Source of the DNA: Patagioenas fasciata
Taxonomy: Eukaryota; Chordata; Aves; Columbiformes; Columbidae
Direction of reading: 5' to 3'
DNA length: 64,000 bases
Assembly (NCBI RefSeq): GCF_037038585.1
Contig: NC_092520.1
Span: forward strand, 2,633,001 to 2,697,000
Position 1 is the first letter of the stretch; each line of letters opens with the position of its first letter. Under the pieces are notes generated by a model, which was not told the DNA's origin, ran no database searches, and saw only the letters and a list, made by a program, of their open reading frames with translations. The translations under genes were made by a program, and so were the position numbers. Positions 1-12,900 of the stretch are shown piece by piece.

Positions 1-842
1 TGCAATAGTTTCACGGCGAGTGAGTGATGGGGATAACGTGGGACGATCGGTGTGAAATGGAACCCGGTCCAGCCTCTGTGCTCCCTCCAGTGTCGAGGTG
101 CGTTTGCAGATCTGGATGCTCATCCTTCATCATGCCCAAGAACCAGCACAAGGGAGATTTTTGGGGTAGAGCTTGACATGGAAACGCTGTGCTCAATTCG
201 GCTTTGTAATGGTTCTGCGTGATTAGGAAAGAAGGGAAAGGTTAAACCATCCTTCCTGTGTAATCGCGTTTGTGAGCTGGCAAAACAGGATTCACCCAGA
301 TTGATATGATTTAAAATGTTGAGCATAAAACAAAATAGAAATCAGTTTAGGAGGATTTTATCTCTTATTCCCCCAAGTTGGAAACTGCTTCTGGATTTAA
401 ATTGATTTGGAGAACTATGTGAATTGAGGAATGTACGTTTTGAGCTATAAAATGAGTTTCAGTACAACAAATTTGCCTTTAAAAATGCACGAGGCCAAAG
501 TAAGTTTGGGGGTAAGTGAAATCTAATGGATGAGACGTGTCTTGATGTTTTAGTACTGAGTTTGACCCAAGTTCCCGCTGAAGGACAACATCTTAAAATA
601 CACCAACAGTCTCACATACAATAATTTGATTGTACTTGTAGCATCCTAAGAGCTCTCAGTCCCTAAGTCACTTGTGACAAAGGGCTCCTGGCTGGTAAAT
701 CAAGGGCTTGGGCTTGGTGTTGACCTTGGTGCAGCCCCACACCCACCAAGGCAGTCGGACCCATAAACCAAGCAGATTGGTGGCAGCAGGATGGTGGCTT
801 ATGTGAGGGGATGAAGCTGACCATGGACATCTTGGGGAAGAG

Positions 843-1502
843 CGGCTGGAAAGTGCCCGGCGGAAAAGGAGCTGGGGGTGTTGGTGCCAGCGGCTGAACA
901 TGAGCCAGCGTGTGCCCAGGTGGCCAAGAGGCCACCAGCATCCTGGCTGGGACCAGTACTGGTGTGGCCAGCAGGCCCAGGGCAGTGACCGTCCCTGTGC
1001 TGGGACCTGGGGAGGACAAACCTCCAATCCTGGGGGCACTTTTGGGCCCCTCAGGCCAAGAAAGGCCTTGAGGTGCTGGAGCGAGTTGAGAGAAGGAAAC
1101 GGAGCCGGGGAAGGGGCTGGAGCACAAGTGTGATGGGAGCGGCTGAGGGACCTGGGGGGTTCAGCTGGAGAACAGGAGCTGAGGGGAGACCTTCTGATCT
1201 CTGAACTGCCTGAAAGGAGCTTGGAGCCAGGGGGGTCGGGCTCTGCTCCCCAGGAACAAGCGCCAGGAGCAGAGGAAACGGCCTCAAGTTGCACCAGGGG
1301 AGGTTGAGGTTGGATGTGGGGAACAATTTCTTCCCCAAAGGGCTGTGGGGCATTGGAACAGGCTGCCCAGGGCAGTGCTGGAGTCACCATCCCTGGAGGG
1401 TTGGACAGACGGACATGAGGTTCTCAGGACATGGGGCAGTGCCAGGGGTGGGGTAACGGTTGGACTCAATGATCTGAAGGGTCTTTTCCAACCTAAATGA
1501 TT
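843..1502 (+). mobile_element. CR1 LINE 3' fragment
   Basis: Typical CR1 3' region (GGAACAGGCTGCCCAGGGCA, GGACATGGGGCAGTGCCAGG) oriented left to right. The 5' boundary is approximate. Confidence 0.85.
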
Positions 1503-3294
1503 CCCTGCCTCCCCTGCACCATGGGACATTCCCAGGGGACATGTCCCCAAAAGGCAGGAGAAGATGCACAGCCCAAGCCCGGAGCTCTTCATATGCGAGG
1601 AGGAGGATGGGTTGAAAAGATCCTTCTGGATGGAGAAAGTCTCATGCCACGCGACAGCAAGTTTTGCTTCAATATCTACTGCAAGTCATTTCCGAAATCC
1701 TGCAACTCTTCATCTCTGGAGGCTCGGTTTCCAACGCCGAATTAGTTCTCCGATGTCCTTCTCAGCTATTCTCTCTGCGCCTCCTAATTATCACATAATT
1801 AGGCTCATCCTTTCTGCTGTCATTGCTACCGGCGATGGATGCTGGGGAGCGTTGCTGCGGGTCTGGCTGGTGGTGGCTTTGGCAGAGCGGTCTCAGAAGC
1901 CTCCGTGGTGCCTGCTCTCCAATTTCTCAGCGCCGGGGTAATTTCTCAAGTACCAATTTTGCGCGTTCACATCACAAAATGTTACTTTTTGGAAGTATAA
2001 GCTCAAAATCAGTCTAAAGGGATTTGCAGCAGCGTGAAGGCATGAAGTGCCTCATGTTTCTGTCCTGAGAAGTTACTCGTAAATACTATTTTTGAGGAGT
2101 TTCTGCGTTCTAGGCAATAAAGAATGAGAAATAGCACATGGTCTCAAGAGTATTTTGCAGGTGAAAATTCTTTGGCTGATCTGAAGAGATCATTATAAAG
2201 ACAAAATGTTCCTGGACCTGTTGCAGCTTCGAAGCGATTGCCCAGCAGAAACAAAACGGGATGCGGCGTTTAGGGGTTTAAAAGGGAGAATTAGTAAAGT
2301 TGTCGCTTGAATTTACCCAGCTTGGAGCAATGAGTGACACAATAGGGACAGTTTTGTGTGGCTGCCTGGCTTTTTAATCCGTCAAATGTTAGTTAATGAG
2401 CTCTCGAGATAGCACAGCAAGTATCTGAGCAACGTTGAGCTGGAGTCCTTGGTGGCAGCGAGTCAAGGAGTTAAAATGTGGGTTTATATCGCCTTGTCCT
2501 GCCCTTAGATAAGGGATTTTGGTATCTGTCCCTGTAAAAATCCTTGTGATACGGCGGCTATTAGGAGCGTATCACCGCTCAGCACTCGCTAGGGAAAAAA
2601 GAATGAAGGAGAGTATTTTGTCTTGTAAATTAATTGAGGCTGCTTGTAGCAATTTAAGCCCTCATCAGATAATGGCCAAGAGAAGCTATCCTTGCAAAAT
2701 TAAACGGCGCATTTTGGAAATCAGTGTTGTAAGTGGCAATTCATTCTCTCAGTCGCCAGTGGAAGGGTGAAACGTGCACCGAAGCACCCAGGCTCTCTTG
2801 TGAAGTGGAGCAAATTGTTTCTCAAGAGTCTCAAGTCCTAAGCCACAGGGAAGGTTCCCTCAAGTCCACACCGGTTCCTGAGCACCCCACTGGCTGTTGG
2901 ATGTGGCTTTTGTCATCTTTGTACACGGACCAGAGCACAAATCCAGAAGCAGAAGGACAAGAGGGCATGAATCTTATGATATATTGAGGTTTATACCATG
3001 CCTTGAGAAAGCTGCGTTAGATGGGTGTAAAAAATATGCGCAGTAGGTGATACAATTAGAAATATTAATGAAATTTGGGAGGGGGTATGTGGGTGAATCT
3101 CTGCTTGGTACGGTATGTTGGTGTCTCTGGAGCTCCAGGATCAGACCTAAAGCTTGTGGAGACAGACTCGCAGTCTGGCCAAGATGCTTGTGAACCTAAG
3201 GAGGTTCTTCACTGTCAAAGAATAGCGTAATAATACACCTGCCATTTTGGCTTTTTTGTAAATTCACTCATTTTTTTCAAATCTGGATTGGAGT

Positions 3295-4137
3295 GATATG
3301 CTAAAGGAAGTTGATGCCATCTAGGGAGACCTCGACAGGCTGGAGAAGTGGGTCCATGTGAACCTCATGAGGCTCAACAAGGCCAAGTGCAAGGTCCTGC
3401 ACCTGGGTCAGGGCAACCCCCGGTGTCAATGCAGGCTGGGGATGGAGGGATGGAGAGCAGCTCCCAGGAGAAGGACTCGGGGGTGCTGGGGGTGAAAGAT
3501 TGGCCATGAGCCAGCAACGTGCGCTTGCAGCCCAGAAATCCACCCGTGTCCTGGGCTGCATCCCCAGCAGCGTGAGCAGCAGGGGGAGGGAGGGGATTCT
3601 GCCCCTCTGCTCCGCTCTGGTGAGACCCCCCTGCAGTGCTGGTCCAGCTCTGGGTCCTCAGCACAGGACACACATGGAGCTGCTGGAGAGGGGCCAGAGG
3701 AGCCCCAGGAATGATGCGAGGCTGGAACAGCTCTGCTGGGAGGACAGGCTGAGAGAGTTGGGGTGTTCAGCTGGAGAACAGAAGCTCCAGGGAGACCTTA
3801 GTGCGGCCTTTCCGGACTGAAAAGGGACCAAGAAGAAAGATGGGGACAGACTTTTGAGCAGGGCCTGTTGTGGTAGGACAAGGGGTGATGGTTTTAAACT
3901 AAAGGAGGGAGATTCAGGCCAGACATGAGGAAGAAATTGTTGTCCCTGAGGGTGGTGAGAGCCTGGCCCAGGTTGGGCAGAGAGGTGGTGGCTGAACCAT
4001 CCCTGGAGACATCCCAGGCCAGGCTGGACGGGGCTCTGAGCAACCTGAGCTGGTGAAGATGTCCCTGCTCATGGCAGGGGTGGCACTGGGGGAACTATAA
4101 AGTCCTTTCCAACCCAAACCATTCTGTGGTTCTATGT
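3295..4137 (+). mobile_element. CR1 LINE 3' fragment (~840 bp)
   Basis: CR1 with GACAGGCTGGAGAAGTGGG at the 5' side and the tail TTCCAACCCAAACCATTCTG. Very similar to the copies at 25304-26365 and 35325-36170, which are in the opposite orientation. Confidence 0.9.
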
Positions 4138-5632
4138 AGGTTGCTCATTTGCATTGAGGATGGGCAGTGTGTGCTGAAGTCTCCTTTAGAGCATGCAGAC
4201 AAATGGGAAGATCTTTGAACTGGGGCTTCCCCTGTAAAACTTGCCACAGGTGCCTTTGTCGTGGGGTTTTAATGTCGCTTTGTCCCTCGTGGTCCTCTGG
4301 AGCCTGGCAGTGCTGACCTGCAGGTTGTCACAAGGCATTTTCTTGAGCTGGTTTGCACCTGGGCTGGGTATGAGCTCCCTGAATTTCCAGCGTGAGTAAA
4401 AGAAAATAACAAATCTAATCCTTGAACAAGCCCAAATAAACCTTTCCCCTCTATCGCTGCCCATTCGATTCCTTAATCCTCCCCAAGGACAACCTTTGCC
4501 TGCTCACATCTCTGGTTTGTGTTTTTCTCCTGCGCTCTCATTTCTCCCCAGTAATTCAGTCTTTTTGATGCACAGAACAAGCACAGGAGCTCAGCACCTT
4601 GGGACCAGGATTAAGCCATCCCAGAAGCTGCCAGGACGGAATTAAATGCCCCATCCAACCCAGGATGGATGGAACTGTCTTAAACCATCCAAACATGTCT
4701 TGTGCAGAAGAGATCTGCGGTGAGCTTGTGTATACGGCCACACACGCCTCTGTCTTGCATATTGGCAGTAAAATATATATATAGCTGGAAATATAAGCTA
4801 ACTGCTTTATTATGGGTGTTCTGAATATAATCACAGAGGGGCTTGGGCTAAACAAACACATTTGAAGGCTTTATACGCCACTCTTTTTCAATTTATTTCA
4901 TAAACTCCTTTACTAGTGCATCTTCTAAATGTTCAAGAGAGGGAGCGGGTAGCTGGGACTCGCAGCCCAAGAGTCATTCATCAAAAGCGGGATTGCACCG
5001 AAGAGGACAGGGCTGGAAATATCGGTATAGAACCATTTAGAAATACATGAAAAATTAAAGGTGGCTTTAAAATACCGACGTGCTGCAGCCCCCGTGCTCT
5101 TTGCCTTGCCCAGCCAGTTATTGCGTCGTAATTTTCAAAGCGGCTCAGTTAGTGCCGCTCAGAGCTGAGCGTTGTGTGTTGTCCCTGGGGAGAACATTAA
5201 ACCAACACTGGCTTTCCTACTCCTATCGATCGCGGAGGTGATATTAAATTAAAATAAAGCATGAAAACAATGTTTGATTTCTTCGGTGCGGAATCTAATA
5301 AATTTTGTTCAATATGTTTTAATCTTATTTTCTTTCCTGCGTTGTGGGGGTAATAAAGCCCCAAGCACTAGCAGAAACAGGGTCACATCATGCGCAGATC
5401 TGCACAAGTTGAAAATAAAGCATATGTTCATTCCATACCTGATGTTTTCACGCGTCCAGCAGGAAGCCCAAGAAGATTAACAGCACTCAACGTTAACCAA
5501 TCCGCTGATATTTTTGCGGACTGAAGATGAAGAGGCAAGATGGACGTGGCAGGAGGGGAGCAGGGTCTCCAGGAGGACCAGGGATTTGGGGTACCCAGGG
5601 ATTTAGGGTACCCAGGGGGGAAATCAGAGCAA

Positions 5633-6608
5633 GATCACAGAATCCCAGAATGTCAGGAGTTGAAGGGCCCTGGAAAGCTCATCCAGTGCAATCCCCCATG
5701 GAGCAGGAACACCCAGCTGAGGTTCCACAGGAAGGGGTCCAGGCGGGTTTGAATGTCTGCAGAGAAGGAGACTCCACAACCTCCCTGGGCAGCCTGGGCC
5801 AGGCTCTGGCACCCTCACCAGGAACAAGTTTCTTCTCAAATTTAAGTGGAACCTCTTGTGCTCCAGTTCGCACCCGTTGCCCATTGTCCTATCATTGGTT
5901 GTCACCGAGAAGAGCCTGGCTCCATCCTCCTGACACTCACCCTTTCTATATCTGTAACCATGAATGAGTCCCCCCTCAGTTTCCTCTTCTCCAGCTCCAG
6001 AGCCCCAGCTCCCTCAGCCTTTCCTCACACGGGAGATGCTCCACTCCCTTCAGCATCTTGGTGGCTGCGCTGGACTCTCTCCAGCAGTTCCCTGTCGTTC
6101 TGGAGCTGAGGGGCCACAACTGGACACAATATTCCAGGGGTGGTCTCCCCAGGGCAGAGCAGAGGGGCAGGAGAACCTCTCTGACCTACTGACCACCCCC
6201 TTCTAACCCACCCCAGGTACCATTGGCCTTCCTGGCCGCAAGGGCCCAGTGCTGGCTCATGCTCACCCTGCTGGCCCCAGGACCCCCAGCTCCCTTTCCC
6301 CTACACTGCTCTCCAACAGCTCCTTCCCCAACTTACACTGGAACCTGGGGTTGTTCCTGCCCAGATCCAAGACTCTACACTTGCCCTTGTTCTATTTCAT
6401 TCCATTTCTCCCCGCCCAGCTCTCCAGCCTGTCCAGGTCTCTGATGGCAGCACAGCCTCTGCCGTGTCAGCCACTCCTCCCAGCTTGGTGTCCCCAGCAA
6501 ACTTGCTGACAGTCACTCTATTCCCTCATCCAAGTCATTGATGAATATATTGAATAATCCCGGCCCCAGCACTGCCCCCTGAGGCTCTGCACTGGATCCA
6601 GGCCTCAA
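5633..6608 (-). mobile_element. CR1 LINE fragment
   Basis: Reverse-oriented CR1: begins ATCACAGAATCCCAGAATGT and runs to the RT-proximal segment around the ATGAATATATTGAATAATCC motif. Same subfamily as 10322-11890. Confidence 0.88.
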
Positions 6609-8837
6609 GATGCTGGATGCTTTGGTGCTGCCACCTCTCCTGAGCTCATCCCTGGTCTTTGGATCTGAGCTTTGTTCCATACCGAGGGGATGTGAGGCAT
6701 GGGGATTGCAGCTTTTGCTTTCCTGATGAAGCTCATTTGGGGGATGAAAAGGAACCAATAAACAGAAATCCTGACAACTCAAAAACCAATAAGGTATAAA
6801 AACGTCTCACGTATTTTTAAACCCAGTGGGTTTTGAACACAGGGAATTTTTAAGCACCTTTCCCCTGGCACAAATTACCCCAGATTCTACTACTTTCTTA
6901 TCTTGTGGTGTGTCCAATAAATGAGCAAACCACCTTAATTTTCCTGCACCTTTCCCATCTCTGTTTCCACTTAAAATAGAAGGGACAAGTTTTCTTGCTG
7001 GAGGTCAGCGCTTATCAAAGTTTATGAGATCAGAGGGAAGATAAAGCTGAGCAGGGCTGGCTGCATCTTTTCCCATCCGAAGCTATTCAAACTTCCTTGA
7101 CAGAAATAGTATTTATATGAAATGAAATTATTCTCAAAGTGGCCGTATCTTTCTTTCAGAACAACAAAAGGTAGCACGGTAAGCGGGATGCAGTGCTACC
7201 ACGCAGAAGTTAAACCTAAAAAAGAAAGAAGACCTAAATATACAGTTGTCTCCATCTACCTGAAATAACCATGAAGTCTTTCAATAACTGGCTGGACAGG
7301 AAAACTTACCCAAAGCCACAGTTTTCCTGTGGTCTGACTTATTTCAGGCTCGTTTCTAACATATAAACCTCATGTTGAAAGTTTAGGTTTGAGTAAAAGA
7401 GAAGAGCTTTTTGCTGGATTTGATGGTGTGTGAGTGCTGGCACTATCTCAGAAATGAAATATTTGCTGCGCGTAACCACACAGGACTATGTTTGTCATGG
7501 CTGTTGACTTAAGGACTATTAGTTAAGGACTATTATTAAGGATTAGTGCAGCAGTTTGTGGGATTCTGGACTTACTTGGGGGGATTAATCAACAACAAAG
7601 AGCAGAAGAACCTCTTGGTGCCCCAAGAGATTATCATCTAGATCCCATCGCTCATTGATGAGCTTCGTGAGACTTCCCAACACCACGGGCACAGCCATCG
7701 GCTACTAAACCATATGCCAGGGAGGTAAAACCCTGTGTAGAAACACGGTTGAGAGAATTATAGGGAAAATACTCTTGGTGTAGTCAAGAAGTGAGCTGGA
7801 GTTGGTTTAACACCCCTGGCCAGACCCACCAAGAGGTGAAGTGGGATCATCGAGCTTGAGCGGGCAACAAGAAGCGATGAATGTACTGGGAAAGAAATGG
7901 TTATTTTCTAACGAAGCGGAGAGTAGGCAGGGATAGCTCTGATTTAAGATCATCATTAATGTTCTGCTTGCAATCACTGGATCTGCAAATAACTTTCCGA
8001 AGAGCTTCTTGATTGCTACAAGGCTGCACGATGACAACAGAGTTTTATGTAGCCTAAAAAAAATACCAATCCGTTAAACTGCTGCTTACCCAACATTAAC
8101 TACAGCAATTTTTAATTAACCTGATTTAGAAGCCAAATATATCACTGATGAAAATGAGAGGGTAGAACATGCAGTCATTTATTCCAGTACAGTGGTCATG
8201 ATTGTTGAATTAGATTTATTCAAATGAACCTCGAATTTTTGCCGCAGCACTCAGCTGTGTGCCGGGTACTGGGTTTTACTAATCTTAATATAGTTGAAAA
8301 GCAGTGAACTTTGGGGCAGGGGAGGGTGGCGTGGACATGTTTGTCTTGCTGCTCAGAAAGGGGGAGGAAAGACCCACGATCGCTTTTATTTAATAAAGCA
8401 AAAAGACAAAAAGATGGGGTGTGAATCAACTGCTAATTAATTGTTTCCAGCCTGTGCTGGCAACCAGCAGCCGGTGTCAGTGGAGCTTGGCACGGAAAGA
8501 CTCTCCAAGGGTCATTTTTTGGGTTGGTTCTGCTCTGGGATGGTGGCCAGTGAGATGCACAGATAAATCGGAGCAGCCACCGTGGCGGTGAAGCTCAACA
8601 AAGCCAAACTCTCCGCCAGCAAGGGAAGATTAACGTGTCCCATCGGGTCTGTCGGATTTACGCAGGGACACATGAGAGGGGATGGAATTATTCCAGTTGT
8701 TACCATTTTCGGTTGGGAAGATTTCCAAGAAATGGAGGCTGGGCTGTAAACGAAAGCAAAAAGGAGCAGACTGAAGTGCGGAGGTTGTTGCCTGTGGTTC
8801 TCATGGAAGGCAAGAACATCTCATGAACTTCTAGGCT

Positions 8838-9185
8838 GGAGAACAGGAGCTGAGGGGAGACCTTCTGATCTCTGAACTGCCTGAAAGGAGCTTGGAGCCA
8901 GTGGGGGTCGGGCTCTGCTCCCCAGGAACAAGCGCCAGGAGCAGAGGAAACGGCCTCAAGTTGCGCCAGGGGAGGTTGAGGTTGGATCTGGGAACAATTT
9001 CTTCCCCAAAGCGCTGTGGGGCATTGGAACAGGCTGCCCAGGGCAGTGCTGGAGTCACCATCCCTGGAGGGCTGGACAGACGGACATGAGGTTCTCAGGG
9101 ACATGGGGCAGTGCCAGGGGTCGGGGAACGGTTGGACCCGATGATCTTGAGGGTCTCCTTTAATCAAATAATTCTATGATTCTAT
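8838..9185 (+). mobile_element. CR1 LINE 3' fragment
   Basis: CR1 3' end with octamer-like tail AATTCTATGATTCTATCATT. Confidence 0.88.
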
Positions 9186-9882
9186 CATTTCCCCTGAACT
9201 CCGCATGACCCGCCCGAGTGAAGATGATGAAAACTGAAGATGCTCTGCAACCTTTTCTAAAGTGCCCATTAAAACCTCTATACGGCTTCAAAGGGGACGA
9301 GCTGCCGCGTGTGTTCCTTCCAGGTGGCCTGGCAGGTAATCGGGTCCCTCCCAGGGAGGGCATTTGTGCAGCCATGAGTGAAGATGAGCGCTGGCGTGTT
9401 TTCATGCAACGTCTCTACCTGCCCTTTAGCAAGAAGCTTTGGTTAATGGAGGTGCTGAGCACCGAGGATTGGGCTGGGTGCTGAGCTTTGCAGGAAGAAT
9501 CGAGGTCAAGCTATGGTGGTTGCAAACAGCCAAGGAAAAGCTTTTGAATATCGCTGTGCTGGTGGCTTTTTTGTAACTGAATTCTGCATTCAGCATATGT
9601 GGTTTTCTTCAGAGCACACTGACCATTCCTGCCTTCCGTATTCTGGTTATCATCCTTGTTTTCTAGAGGAATAAAGATGAAATATTGATGATGTCATGTG
9701 TGAGTCTGTACATTTGCAGTGCTTCCTACACCCTGGGCAACTGAGAATCCATCTGTATTTACCTCCCAGCTGTGCCGATGGCCTCTTTCCTCACACAGGT
9801 TGTTTATTCCTTTCCAGGGATGCTTTCCTCTTCTCTCTCGCCGTTGATAAAGCGATATTTCTCTTTTTTAATCTCGTTGCAG

Positions 9883-9963
9883 GTTATCCGACGGGCTATC
9901 CCACCGCTGCCCCAGCCTACAACCCAAACATGTACCCAACCAGCAGCCCCGGCTACGCCCCAG
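9883..9963 (+). CDS. FAM168A: FAM168A coding exon (GYPTGYPT...GYAP)
   Basis: An 81-nt exon with acceptor cgttgcag and donor gtaaaa. It starts by completing a Gly codon (phase 1) and ends one base into the next codon, so it can be skipped without a frameshift. It encodes a Tyr/Pro-rich segment, [19 protein letters not shown]. Confidence 0.95.
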
Positions 9964-12900
9964 GTAAAAATCTGTATATTGAGACAAGATCGGGCATGTC
10001 GAACCATACAGGAGGATTTAACTTTTGCTGCTCAGTGTGCAAAACCCAGCGGTTTCCATAGGCTTGTCAGCAAACGCTTTCCAGGGAAAGCGCCTGCGTT
10101 AAGCTCGTCCTAACTCTGCCGTTAAATTCACGCCCTCCACTGGGTATATTTCTCTATGTTGCAAAGTGCGTTTGAGCCATGAATTATATCTTAATCCCAG
10201 GAATTTTACAGTCCTCATCCCTGTGATACCTGTGCGTTGGTGGCTTTTAATATTTTCCTAACATGGCATGCATCTCCCTGGGATTGCCTTCCCCTTCCTG
10301 CTGCTTGGACTTCTCCTCCCATGTCGTAGATGCAGGGACCAATTAAACAATCCTGACATCCATAAATCCATGGGTCCGGATGGGATGCACCCGCGGGTGC
10401 TGAGAGAGCTGGTTGAGGTCATTGCTGGACCGCTCTCCATCATCTTTGCCAAGTCTTGGGAAATGGGACAAGTGCCTGAGGACTGGAGGAAAGCAAATGT
10501 CACTGCAGTCTTCAAAAAGAGCAGGAAGGAGGACCCGAGTAACTCTAGACCGGTCAGCCTCACCTCCATCCCTGGGAAACTGATAGAACGACTTCTCCTT
10601 GGTGCCATCTCAAGGCAGATCAGGGATAAGAGGGTCATTAGGGGCAGTCAGCATGGCTTCACCAAGGGGAAGTCGTGCTTGACCAACCTCATTGACTTTT
10701 ATGAGGACAGAGCAAGATGGATGGATGATGGCAGAGCGGTGGACGTGATCTACCTTGACTTGAGTAAGGGATTTGACAGAGTGTCCCACAGCATCCTCAC
10801 AGCTGAACTGAGGGAGTGCGGTCTGGATGAGTGGGCAGTGAGGTGGACTGGGAACTGGCTGAAGGGAAGAAGCCAGAGAGTCGTGGGCAATGGGGCAGAG
10901 TCCAGTTGAGGCCTGGATCCAGTGCAGAGCCTCAGGGGGCAGTGCTGGGGACGGGATTATTCAATATATTCATCAATGACTTGGATGAGGGAATAGAGTG
11001 ACTGTCAGCAAGTTTGCTGGGGACACCAAGCTGGGAGGAGTGGCTGACACGCCAGAGGCTGTGCTGCCATCAGAGACCTGGACAGGCTGGAGAGCTGGGT
11101 GGGGAGAAATGGAATGAAAGAGAACAAGGGCAAGTGTAGAGTCTTGGATCTGGGCAGGAACAACCCCAGGTTCCAGTGTAAGTTGGGGAAGGAGTTGTTG
11201 GAGAGCAGTGTAGGGGAAAGGGAGCTGGGGGTCCTGGGGCCAGCAGGGTGAGCATGAGCCAGCACTGGGCCCTTGCGGCCAGGAAGGCCAATGGTACCTG
11301 GGGTGGGTTAGAAGGGGGTGGTCAGTAGGTCAGAGAGGTTCTCCTGCCCCTCTGCTCTGCCCTGGGGAGACCACCCCTGGAATATTGTGTTCGGTTGTGG
11401 CCCCTCAGTTCCAGAAGGACAGGGAACTGCTGGAGAGAGTCCAGCGCAGCCACCAAGATGCTGAAGGGAGTGGAGCATCTCCCGTGTGAGGAAAGGCTGA
11501 GGGAGCTGGGGCTCTGGAGCTGGAGGAGACTGAGGGGTGACTCATTCATGGGGATCAATATGGAAAGGGGGAGTGTCAGGAGGATGGAGCCAGGCTCTTC
11601 TTGGTGACAGCCAGTGGTAGGACAAGGGGTAAGGGCTTCAAACTGGAACACAAGAAGTTCCACTTAATTATGAGAAGAAACTTGTTCCTGGTGAGGATGC
11701 CAGAGCCTGGCCCAGGCTGCCCAGGGAGGTTGTGGAGTCTCCTTCTCTGCAGACATTCAAACCCACCTGGACACCTTCCTGTGGAACCTCAGCTGGGTGT
11801 TCCTGCTCCATGGGGGGATTGCACTGGATGAGCTTTCCAGGGCCCTTCAACCCCTGACATTATGGGATCCTGTGTGATTCTGTAATGGTCAGCAACTGTT
11901 TGGTATCTGGATCTCCCATGCTGTGTCTTTACTGTCCTCCTCTTTTTTTCCTCTGTCACTTATGGACTCTGGATCTGTCCTAGTGTCTTCTTCTGTCCAG
12001 CTCCTGCCCTTCACACCACCCTAAAATAGCTCTTCCAAAGATGCAGCAAGCTCTTCTGGCCAAACTCAGGAACTCTTCTTTCTTAGCCTTGGTGTACTGG
12101 TTATCTTTGGCAGCATCAGCTGCACTCTTCTCCATAAAATCTTGATTTCCCTTGGCTTTCCCAGTTTGGCCAGTTATTTTCCACCTCTGCTGCAAAATGT
12201 CCTTTGGGACATATTTGTCACCTGCTCCTTCCAGCTTCCTATGAAAGCTCAGCCAGGCTACCAGGACAGATTCCCTTCTCCACTACTCCCCAGCTATCTC
12301 TGGGAAACATTACCTGTGGGTACAAGGTCTTCACTTTTCAGAGAAGTCTTAATTTTTCCCGTTAGCCCCATGCTCTTTGGCATCCTCCTTTGTAGTCCCT
12401 CTGCACCATGCTGCCAGTCAAGCTGATGGGTGATGTCTTCATCCTCCATAGCTCAGCCCCTACCATTGGGTCCTGCTCTCTCTGCCATCTCCAACCTTGA
12501 CAAATCCTCCTCCATCCTCCCAGAAAGCTGGGACAAAATCTTCCCAGCTGTAGAATCATAGAATGTCTTGAGTTGGAAGGCACCCACAAGGATCATTGAG
12601 TTCTACTCCCATCCCTGCATAGGACAACCCCAAAATTCACACCATGTGTCATCCCCCTCTTTGACACCCTCATGCTCGTATGTAGCACAGGCTATTTGTC
12701 TTTATTTACAGAAACAATGTCCACTCCATTTGTTCTTGGTGTCCAGAGCCTTACTGTTCTTTTGTTTTAGCCAACCATGTCTGTCCTCTTCACCTCTTAC
12801 CTTCCCAAGCAAGTGTCTCCCTTGTTCCTTCTGTTCCTCTCACTGGAAGGTTTCCCCTTGGCACCCACAAAGCCATTTCTCGTTTGAGTTCTTCCGTTAG

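Larger units (their letters stand above)
1..9882 (+). other. FAM168A intron upstream of the first visible exon
   Basis: AT-rich unique sequence interrupted by CR1 copies at about 843-1502, 3295-4137, 5633-6608 and 8838-9185. No FAM168A N-terminal exon (MNPVYSP-type start) was found, so the gene start lies left of the window. Unique blocks 1503-3294, 4138-5632 and 6609-8837 show no coding potential I can support. Confidence 0.7.

Noticed and set aside
663-1390. 240-residue minus-strand ORF
   Set aside because: It mostly overlaps a CR1 element in antisense; similar ORFs recur in other CR1 copies.
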